Assembly: GCA_027924585.1 (NCBI GenBank)
Contig: BSBM01001719.1
Location: 10,993,001 to 11,057,000, forward strand
Length of the DNA stretch: 64,000 bases
Direction of reading: 5' to 3'
From: Larix kaempferi
Lineage: Eukaryota; Streptophyta; Pinopsida; Pinales; Pinaceae
Of the stretch, positions 56,301 to 64,000 are shown piece after piece. Position 1 is the first letter of the stretch. Each line of letters begins with the position of its first letter. The position numbers and the translations under genes were made by a program. The notes under the pieces were generated by a model. That model searched no databases. It was not told where the DNA came from and was given only the letters and a program-made list of their open reading frames with translations.

Positions 56301-57985
56301 GTTGCACATTTCTTCAGCTGCATAGCAGAAATATGTCTTATAGAGACAGGTTTAAGTTTGCCATTTACTGTTCTCAGAATATGGTCTTCAACAATATAAG
56401 TAAAATTTTTCGTAAAATAGTTTAACACTACTTTATATTTTTCTAACCAATCCATACCCACTATCATATCATATGACCCTAAAGGCAATACATTCAAATT
56501 AATTTTTGTCTTATGACCTTGTATTTCAACTTCAAATTCAGAAACATAATCAGTTACCTTTCGTTTAGCTCCTGTGGCTAATTGAACCAACCAGGGTTTT
56601 GGATGCCTTACCTTGGTGAGTTGACAGCGCTCCATCATCTTGGGAGTGATGTAACTCAGGGTGGCCCATGGGTCAATTAAAATAGCAAGAGTTTTATTAG
56701 AAATTGTACCTTCAATTTCCACAATTGCAGATTGATGATTTACCTGCCGGTCTTCTAGGGTTGCGTTAATCCTGTGGTAATTTTTTCCAATATCCCCAAT
56801 GGTGGATGCTTCTTGCATGTTGTGTATCACTTTGTTTGTTTCATTGTAGCGTGGGAAATTTCTTCGTAGATGGGCTTCGCCACACTTCCAACACTTCATG
56901 GGTTCTTTAGGGGTACCAACACCCCCTTTCATTCCCAAATTAGTGGGTTTCCCACCTCTCTGTTGTATCTATTCATTTCCGGGAAAAGAATTTCCTTGGA
57001 AATTCCTTGGCATATTCCTGAAGGGTGGTGGTTGGAAGCGTTTATTTCACTGGTTAAAATTTTCTTGCTTTTTTTCCTTCCATACTTTGGAGACGTCATT
57101 CCTCAGTTTATACTATTCAAAACATAGTCTTGCCTTTCTGAGTACTTCATCTAAAGTTTTTGAATTATCAAATTCGATCCGGTCTTTATAGGACTGTGGT
57201 CGACAGCTTAAGAATCTTTGTACTTTCAACTTTTCCTCCTTAATGTAAGGAACAAATCACAGCAAGTCCAAAAATTTGTTTATGAGATCTTCCATGGTCA
57301 TTTGATTGAGTCTTAATTCATAGAACTCTTTCATCTTCCTCTCATAATAGCTTTCTGATAGATATTGTTTTTTGACCAATTTCTTGAATTCAGACCATTC
57401 CAGATTCTTTTCTTTCAATTCGTGCGAAATATTGACGTTCGACCACCAAATAATAGCCTTTCCTTTCATATTATATACTGCCATTCGAACGTTCATGTTG
57501 CTGGAATAGTTGTAGATTTGAAAATATTTCTTGATGTCCAGCAACCAAGCTTCTGCTTCCTCCCTAGTCTTGGACTCCCCGTCAAAACTAGTGGGTTTTA
57601 TTTTTTTGAATTCTCCCTCCAAGTGGTCAACCTTTCTCTTTCCGACAATTTTGACCTGATTCTCTGATTTTTGAGTTTCATTGGAAGAGATGTCTCGTCT
57701 CTCGTCCTTATCTTCGTTTTCTTGGCCTTCCTTGATCTCTGTCCGTGGTTCCTTACCATTATTTCTTTCGTGCAGGCTCTGTAATAGAATTTCATTAATT
57801 TCTTATTGCTTCTCCTGGGCCTTCTTTAACTGGTCATTATCATCCTTGAATCCCTGTATTTCTACGATCAGGCTCCTCATTGTTTCCAGTACTTGACTAG
57901 CCTTAGATTGTTCCCTTTCGGTGTTATGTGGGACCCATTCCTCCTCTCCATGTAGGCCCTCATTCTCTTCTCGGGAAGCCATCAT
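53385..57985 (-). pseudogene. Gypsy gag-pol polyprotein remnant
   Basis: Begins MMASREENEGLHGEEE at 57,985. Order on -: Gag with YNMKGKAIIWW (about 57,480); zinc knuckle CWKCGEAHLRRNFP (about 56,885), last Cys replaced by Phe; protease region ILIDPWATLSYI (about 56,680), where DSG is DPW; RT with [20 protein letters not shown] (about 55,960) and FVLIFIDDILIYSK (about 55,650, DD intact); RNase H with CTDASKEGIGGVLS (about 55,210) and ENMVADALSRR (54,890); integrase with PKMIISDRDVKFTSKFW (about 54,240) and YHPETNG; a C-terminal part with WELEDEIREKYPKLFPE, like a chromodomain end. One frame holds from gag to RNase H, then a frameshift near 54,655. Stops include TAG replacing the usual Gln after HPETNG. 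Confidence 0.9.
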
Positions 57986-58103
57986 TGTTGTATCCTGAAA
58001 ATCAAATATTGCATGTACACAAACATTTGAAGAAGATTTTTATGTTAGATTTCTAATTCAATAATTCCAGCAGAAACTAGGTGCCCTTCAGGCGATAGAG
58101 TTG
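57986..58103 (-). other. Gypsy 5' leader
   Basis: Short non-coding leader between primer site and gag start. Confidence 0.6.
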
Positions 58104-58121
58104 AACCTCGCTCTGATAGCA
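58104..58121 (-). other. Gypsy primer binding site
   Basis: On - TGCTATCAGAGCGAGGTT, two bases inside the 5' LTR; matches the tRNA-iMet site TGGTATCAGAGCCAGGTT at 16 of 18. Confidence 0.8.
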
Positions 58122-58123
58122 TA

Positions 58124-61100
58124 TGCAATATTTCTCCATAATTTCTTTTTTCTTTTCTTTTTCATAGGCAAATACATGGCTTATTTGATAGTATTGATTA
58201 CTCTACCTTTCTTGAATACAAGGTAATTCTTTATGCAATCATTAAAGCTAAAACAACACTATAAAAAAAAAATAGCAACTTAACTAAATACTACCTGAGT
58301 TTCCTTTCAGCATGGTAAGGCCCTTGGGTTTGAGGTTTGCTTACTTAGCTTCGGCTGAGGCATTGAATAACTTTGTTTTGATAGCTGTAATGGGAAAGGA
58401 GGGAGACGATCCTCAGAGTGTTATTAAAAAAACAAGGTCAAGCTCCAAGTTCTAAAGTCCTTCAATCAAAGCTTCAAGCAAGTAAGGAGTAATACCTTCT
58501 TTGAAAATGATTCTCTACTAACCTTGCTGGACCATCCTTTCCTATGTCTTAGGACTATTAAATTAAAAGGGATTGCCCGACCCTTAAATATAAAGGTCAA
58601 GTTCAAAACACTAAATTTTTCCTTGTCGAGGTGCTAGCTGCAAGTCTTGGACCTTGATAAACCATTTATCCGACTACAAGACAAATTACTAACTATTTAA
58701 GGTTTTGTAGGAAAACCATGCTATCATCCTCTTGTCTTAGAGAGTTATTAAAGCCGCTTGATTCACTGTAACAATTGTCCGTTGATGCTGCGAAGGTCAT
58801 TTCCACTTGATTACTTGTCAGGAAGGAGTTACTCGCATTCAAGAGGGTATAACTCCCTCGAGCTTCCCACCTTCATCGAAACTGTAATGAGGGTTAGAAA
58901 GGGGGTTTTGGCTCCAAAGAGTCATACCCTTCTGGTGAAAAAAAAATATGGCAAGGCACGAAGGTAAAAACCCTGAGTTGTTTATTCTATGGTGAAAGAA
59001 GGTTTACACAGGCAAAACCCCTACCAACACTTCAGCTCGGTTCGGTGCAATCAACACAACTACAGTTTTCGACCCATCTCTCAACAATTCACTTTTGCTA
59101 CTAGGTAAAAATGAATTCCTGTATAATCAATTTCTTTAAATGTAAGCAATTTTAACTAAGCACTCGTCTTAGTAGTTTTTAACCTATTTCTTCAAACGTG
59201 CAGGTGCGAGCGAATTCGTCCGCCAAAAGCAGGTTGTCTTGGCTTCCTGGTAAGCAACACATAAACCCGTGTTCCTATCTTTGTTGAAAGGGAAACTCAG
59301 GAGCTATAACTCTTGCTAAAGTCTGGGATGGGGATACCAGACTTTACCTGGCCCCATTGTGAGGTCTAATATTTTCACCTGTCAAAGGGTAATAATTTGT
59401 AACATAATGTAGTGGCCCCTTTTGGTATGAATATGCTCTGATTCTGTAAGGTATCTAGTGACAACCTCAGATCCGAGCCATTCTGGCATTTTCGGTGATA
59501 AGAGAGGCTGGCCTCCATTTTCAAGCTATAAACAATATAATAATAGACTCATAAGAATTTCTACCTCTATAAAAAAGTTAATGCGGTTTTAATTTCTACT
59601 TCTGAAGTTTTTCTTTCGTAGTCATAATCTCAAAATACCCCTGAAGGTATTAACCTCTACAATGAAGTCTGTAACCAAAATGGAGTTGCGGATTTTTTTT
59701 TAAGCAATGCTTGTCATTTCGTTTTCATGCTAGTATGTCTGTTACTAGGTCACAACGTTAAAATTTTACTTTTACCAGTCTTTCTATAACTAGCACGGTT
59801 CCCTGTAGAATGTTGCCAAGTTTGACTTCCTGTATCATTTTCTTTTGTCTAAGCAAAGCTTTACAACAATGGAATCTCTACCCGAGTTTAATAAATTGTT
59901 TTACACTACATTGAGAATGATATCAGACTAAAATGAAGTTAGCTATTTAACATGTAGTCCAACGTTGAACTGAGGCTATTCAAGAAATTAGATTCGGACT
60001 CATGCTCTGGATCGGAAATGTGGTGTTAAACAAAATATACAAAAATGGTACTTTAAAGTCTTTAACCCTTCTCTTGGACTTACGACAATAAATCTTTTTC
60101 TGTGAAGAGTTTTCAGAATAGGCAAAAGGTATTACGATTACTCTAATGTCAATGTCTAGATAGGGTTTTCTTGTAACTCTGGAACCATCGGCTTCGACTT
60201 TTATTCTTTACTTACTGTAAATAAGATTGTACCGAGAGGGTAAATGTACTAACAGAATATAGGATTTAAATAAATTTTTAAAACAATCCTGATAGAGATA
60301 GGGAGGCTGTGCCTTTCCCTCATGCATAGAATTTATACGACCATGTCAAACCCAACTACAGGACATAGTATAGGGTTTAACTCACAACATGGACTCTATC
60401 CATTTAGCAGATGTAGAGGCCACATAAAAAACGTAGAGCATAATTGCTAAACCCTCGTCGAAAAACAATGGGAATGCTGGGTTGGCATCTCTCCACTAGA
60501 TCTAAACAACCTACAGTTACTCTCTAATGAGAAGGTATAGGTCATTATACATAAAGTGAAGAAAAAAAAAATTCCTATCTACCTCAATAGGAAATCAATG
60601 CAAAGCCATTAATATACTAAAATCTGATAATTTCATTCCTTGCTTATTTTCAATCACAAGACAGACATTACTGGGATAACTATCGATCTTGTAATATAAT
60701 AAGTGTATTGTTTTCTAAATGCAGTTGTGTATTGAACTTGTACTAATTAAAATACTCACTACTAAACTATAACACAATACAGATATATATATCTTAAACG
60801 AACTTGTTACAAACAAGGAGGATCATTACTTAAATGTAAACCGATATGTCGTTCAGTGTTCTCTTATGATCTACTCAGTTCTGCAACAAGTATCAACATG
60901 GTTAAATAAAAGAAATTCATAATGCTACCTTAACCAATACTAAGATAAAATATTGAACTTCTGTAGTCCGAATCGAAGAGGAACAACCATGTTCCACCCA
61001 ATTGTAGATTAGGCACAGCTGAATGCTTGTCCTCAATCACCCCCGAGCTAGATCATGCATGCAAATAGTAGGGACAGTCGACCTCAGTTCCATATCTCAA

Positions 61101-61569
61101 TCACACTTTTAGGAAACAACATGCCTAACACAATGTGCTCACATAGCAAAAGTTTCTCCTCTCACATACTAAGCAGTGTCCTGCCTCCCCCATATGCTTT
61201 CTTTATAGTTTTGTTTTTTCCTAGGTCTTACCATTAGCAGCCAATTCCTCATGGAATTTTCGTAGCTAAGTAAATCCCTGATTTTCAAGGTGTGTCTAGT
61301 GTCGTAAATACACTTCTCAGACTTGTTTCGATCTCCCTAAGGTTAACTCTAACTTGTCCCTTACTTTTCCACGCATGATCTCCTCATTTAAGCTGGTTGT
61401 ACCTCTTCATTCCTTTATTAAAATAATTTAATCATAATGTTCATTACATTAGTCCTCCTAGGACTTATTAGGTAGATTTCACATATGGCTCCTTTATTGA
61501 AAAATCAATTTCCAATACTTAAAATAATTAAAATTTAACAAAATATTTCATTATTTGGGGGATGTCACA
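58124..61569 (-). repeat. Gypsy 5' LTR
   Basis: 3,446 bp; partner of 49,897-53,347. No gene inside; small frames are shared with the other LTR by position only. Confidence 0.9.
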
Positions 61570-61574
61570 CATTG
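61570..61574. repeat. Gypsy target-site duplication, right copy
   Basis: CATTG, identical to 49,892-49,896. Confidence 0.85.
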
Positions 61575-61808
61575 CCACTTTATCAGCGTAAGTGTTTTTG
61601 ACTCCATTTCCCAATGAATGTTCACCCTTTTTCAACAACCCAACAAATCTTATTTTAATTCTAGTTCATGTATCTGGCCTTGATAAACAATTGGTGAGAG
61701 ATCCCTCTCTAGAAAAGGAGAAGCCAACCCCGTTTCCTAAAGTGGTTCTGTGGTTACCTCAAAGTGTCCTTTTTGCAACCTTAAGGCACATTTTGAGTGA
61801 TAACATAT

Positions 61809-61826
61809 TGGCGCTGTTGCCGGGGA
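61809..61826 (+). other. Primer binding site of Athila/Tat type
   Basis: TGGCGCTGTTGCCGGGGA, differing by one base from the TGGCGCCGTTGCCGGGGA site known from Athila/Tat Gypsy elements. It lies 3 bases after the LTR end and shows the element runs to the right. Confidence 0.85.
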
Positions 61827-62096
61827 GGGAAATTCATATTGTCCTTGGGAGAAACAACAAAGGATTTTGAGTTTTCATGGAAAGAAGGGATTTCTGTGGG
61901 AAAACATAGATTTATGCGGTTGAAGAAGGCTGTATATTTTCCCTGGAGACTCCACTAATCAGAATTTTCAGTTGAAGGAAATTCCACTAGGGAAAATTGG
62001 CGCCTCCACACCTATCCAAATAAGGTTTTAGAAGAGATCCTGGCTCCCAGAAAGATTTATACGAGAGGTAATCCCATCTTTGAAATTTTACTAAGT
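61827..62096 (+). other. Leader of the Athila/Tat-type element
   Basis: No coding recognised between primer site and the gag-like scrap. Confidence 0.4.
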
Positions 62097-62440
62097 GTGG
62101 AAAACTCAGAAATTTTGCTTAGGCATAGAAGTGGAAAAGAGAAAGCTAGCACTTCTAATATTGAAAGATCTGTGTCTAAAAAAGAGTTGTATGGTTTGCA
62201 TGAATTGGATTTTGTAGTAGACATTGGGAGGTCTTTGTTCAGGTCAAAATCAGAATCAGAACTAAATCAAACAGAAGTAAATCCAAATAATTTTGAGTCG
62301 TACTTGCTAGATCCTGTGTGGTATAATTTGAAAAACCATGTTAAAGTTGAAGAAAGTAGCTCCCATTGTTAGACCTCCCAGCCTCATAGTACCAATCTTG
62401 TTAATAATCCTCCTCTGAATCCTACTGCACCACAAAATAG
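62097..62440 (+). pseudogene. Gag-like N-terminal scrap, unrecognised
   Basis: An open frame from GTG/ATG-type start to a stop at 62,372 reads KELYGLHELDFVVDIGRSLF and an acidic Ser/Asn-rich part. Its position right after the leader suggests the start of gag or of an N-terminal ORF, but no Pfam-type motif is visible. It continues as a decayed frame with NPPLNPTAPQNRFIAF up to the deletion joint. Confidence 0.4.
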
Positions 62441-62451
62441 ATTCATAGCTT

Positions 62452-64000
62452 TTGATAAACCAAGTGAATGACAGTTACCAGACAAAACATCCCAGGATGA
62501 GGGCCTACAAGAATGAATTTTGGGACATGTTTGGAAATTATTTTACAGAGCATAAAATCAGGGTGGTTCCTATAATAGAAAATCAAGTGGTTGATTCTTT
62601 GGCTACAACTGCTGGTGGTTTCAAGACTCCCATTTACTCTCAGAAGAAATATGAAGTTGAGGTTGTGAATAGACCCTCAATACCAGACAAATCCAAGTAT
62701 TGGTAGGTTTTTGATGATGATATGCAAATAAAGGGATTCTTAGAGTTGTCTGATGAATTTGTGAACACTCAGATTGACTCAGAAAATTAAAATTTAGAGT
62801 GTTTTCAAGATGATGGGTCGAATGAAGGAGAAGAATCTAGAAGTAAAGGTTGGCAGAATATGCTGGGAGGAAAAGATATAATTCAATTGAAGAGTAATTT
62901 TAACCCTAGAGGTCTGATTCCCTTGGAGAAGTTGTTCGATCAGAACGATGTGGACAAAGACCCTAAAATGAAGACTATTGATGATGCCATTGAAGAGCAA
63001 AACCTAGGGACTGAAGAAGAACCGCGAATTGTAAGACTTCCCAAGAAGTTTCCTACAAAAGAGAAAGAAGAATACATTAATTTGTTGAAGAAATATACAG
63101 ATGGTTTTTCCTGGAGTTATGAAGACTTGAAAGAATATGACACCTCCATCATCCAGCACATTATTCCAATTAATCTTGGGGAGAAACCTTTCAAACAAAA
63201 TTTAAGAAGAGTAAACCCCAAGCTATTTCCTGTAATAGAAAAGGAGATCAAGAAGCTGTTCAATGCTAAGATCATTGTGATTCTGAGGTTTTCAAAGTGG
63301 GTAGATAACCTGGTTCTTGTCAGAAGGAAGAATGGTGAAATTAGGCTCCTCATTGATTTCAAAAACCTCAATAGGGTTTCATTTAAGGACAATTACTCTC
63401 TGCCTAAGATGGAGCACATTCTGCAAAGAGTGGTAGGGTCTGAAAGAATCTATACCATGGATGGTTTCTCCAGTTATAACCAGATCAAAGTGTTCCGAGA
63501 GGATCAAGAAAAGACTGCTTTTACTACACCCTGGGGCACATTCATGTATGCTAAAATTCCTTTTGGAATGATGAATGCAGGAGCCACATTTCAACGTGCT
63601 ATGGACATTGATTTTGCAGAGGAGAAAGACAAATTTGTGGTTGTTTACATGGATGGTATAACTGTATATTCCAGGTCTGATAGAGAACGTATCAAGCACT
63701 TGGAGAAGGTCTTTTTGAAGTGTAGAAAGTATGGTATCTCACTGAACACCAGAAAGTTTAATTTTTCACTTGAAGAAGCAAAATTGTTGGGGCATATTAT
63801 TTCAAAGGATGGTATCAAGATTGGTCCAGAAAGGGTCAAGGAAATTTTGAAGGTGGAAGAGCCTAGAAACAAGAAGGAGGTGCAGTCCTTTATTGGATAG
63901 GTAGGTTTCCTAAGAAGGTTCATTCCTAGCTTTGCAGAGATAATGAGAAATATTACTAACATGCTGAGGAAGGAAAATCAGATAAAATGGACAAAAAATG
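62452..64000 (+). pseudogene. Pol remnant: RNase H-like block then reverse transcriptase (partial)
   Basis: The first block reads INQVNDSYQTKHPRMRAYKN, then IENQVVDSLATTAG, the C-terminal half of an RNase H fold, then VVNRPSIPDKSKYW. A linker follows (PRGLIPLEKLFDQNDV, GTEEEPRIVRLPKK). RT follows from about 63,130 with FSKWVDNLVLVRRKNGEIRL, MDGFSSYNQI, TPWGTFMYAKIPFGMMNAGA, and the active site VVYMDGITVYS, where the second Asp of YMDD is Gly (GGT at 63,655-63,657). Stops are TAG 62,704, TAA 62,788 and TAG 63,898; after the last, VGFLRRFIPSFAEI continues to the window edge. RNase H lying before RT is unusual for Gypsy elements. Confidence 0.8.

Larger units (their letters stand above)
49897..61569 (-). 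mobile_element. Gypsy (chromovirus-like) retrotransposon with long LTRs
   Basis: 11.7 kb, LTRs of 3,451 bp (49,897-53,347) and 3,446 bp (58,124-61,569), internal region 4.8 kb with gag-pol on -. A perfect CATTG duplication flanks it. Primer site and polypurine tract are in place. One gag-pol frame order of Gag, PR, RT, RNase H, INT and chromodomain-like tail, with long LTRs, fits the Tekay/Del type of chromoviruses (inference from family knowledge). It is inserted in the Athila/Tat-type LTR and is disabled by many stops. Confidence 0.9.
49309..61805 (+). repeat. Single Athila/Tat-type LTR, split by the Gypsy insertion
   Basis: LTR parts: 49,309-49,896 and 61,575-61,805, about 819 bp together. 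It starts TGTAAAGGTTGTTAAGCCC, ends GAGTGATAACA, has a TATATATAT box at 49,453 and is followed by TAT and the primer site. A purine tract lies on its left and a primer site on its right, so it acts as 3' LTR for the left internal region and 5' LTR for the right one. No second copy was found in the window. Confidence 0.6.
61806..64000 (+). mobile_element. Athila/Tat-type Gypsy element, internal region (runs off the window)
   Basis: Starts with TAT plus the primer site, then a leader, a gag-like scrap, an RNase H-like block and RT. Gag C-terminus and protease are missing between about 62,440 and 62,452. RNase H, integrase and the second LTR would be beyond the window edge. The large ORF at 29,858-49,206 may be the 3' ORF of the same family in a neighbouring copy. 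Confidence 0.75.

Noticed and set aside
1-64000. tRNA, rRNA or snoRNA genes
   Set aside because: No A/B-box pair, cloverleaf-like arms or rRNA core words noticed; the tRNA-like words are retroelement primer sites.

Overview
The window reads as plant nuclear DNA from a large, repeat-filled genome, and I infer a gymnosperm, most likely a conifer. The evidence is old nested LTR retrotransposons with tRNA-iMet and Athila/Tat-type primer sites, a plant L1-type LINE with an RNase H domain, a long decayed CCCTAAA-type array, LTRs up to 3.4 kb, and no intact cellular gene. The species call is inference only. No tRNA, rRNA, CRISPR array or bacterial-type operon was seen.

Left part (1-29,857). A 2.2-kb decayed telomere-like array (230-2,480) is followed by short repeats. 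Next comes a broken transposase-like gene on + (about 3,298-6,076, last part 19,250-19,536). It is split by a full-length L1-type LINE on - (6,135-19,199; 16-bp target duplication 6,119-6,134 / 19,200-19,215). Inside the LINE's ORF2 sits a Copia element on + (11,420-17,248) with three LTRs instead of two. After the transposase come a 225-bp direct repeat, a 359-bp tandem satellite (21,415-23,101), AT-rich DNA, and a decayed multi-exon coding region on - (25,669-27,966).

Right part (29,858-64,000). The oldest layer is a + strand retroelement of Athila/Tat type. Its unidentified ORF of about 850 codons (29,858-49,206) is followed by a purine tract, one 819-bp LTR, a TGGCGC-type primer site, and a gag-RNase H-RT region that runs off the window. 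Two related Copia elements on - (30,646-38,035 and 38,209-47,606) interrupt the ORF. A 2.0-kb solo-LTR-like insert (38,632-40,658) sits in an LTR of the second. A chromovirus-like Gypsy element on - with LTRs of about 3.45 kb (49,897-61,569) is inserted in the single Athila/Tat-type LTR.

Nearly every boundary is supported by a target-site duplication. In three cases (the Copia in the LINE, and both Copia elements in the large ORF), mentally removing the insert plus one duplication copy makes the interrupted reading frame continuous. All coding regions are broken, and in the large ORF internal stops are mostly TAG. I found no novel working system. The window's interest lies in the layered history: a chimeric middle LTR from unequal crossing-over, an LTR flanked by both a 3'-end and a 5'-end signal, a RNase H-like segment upstream of RT, and an extra ORF in the LINE.
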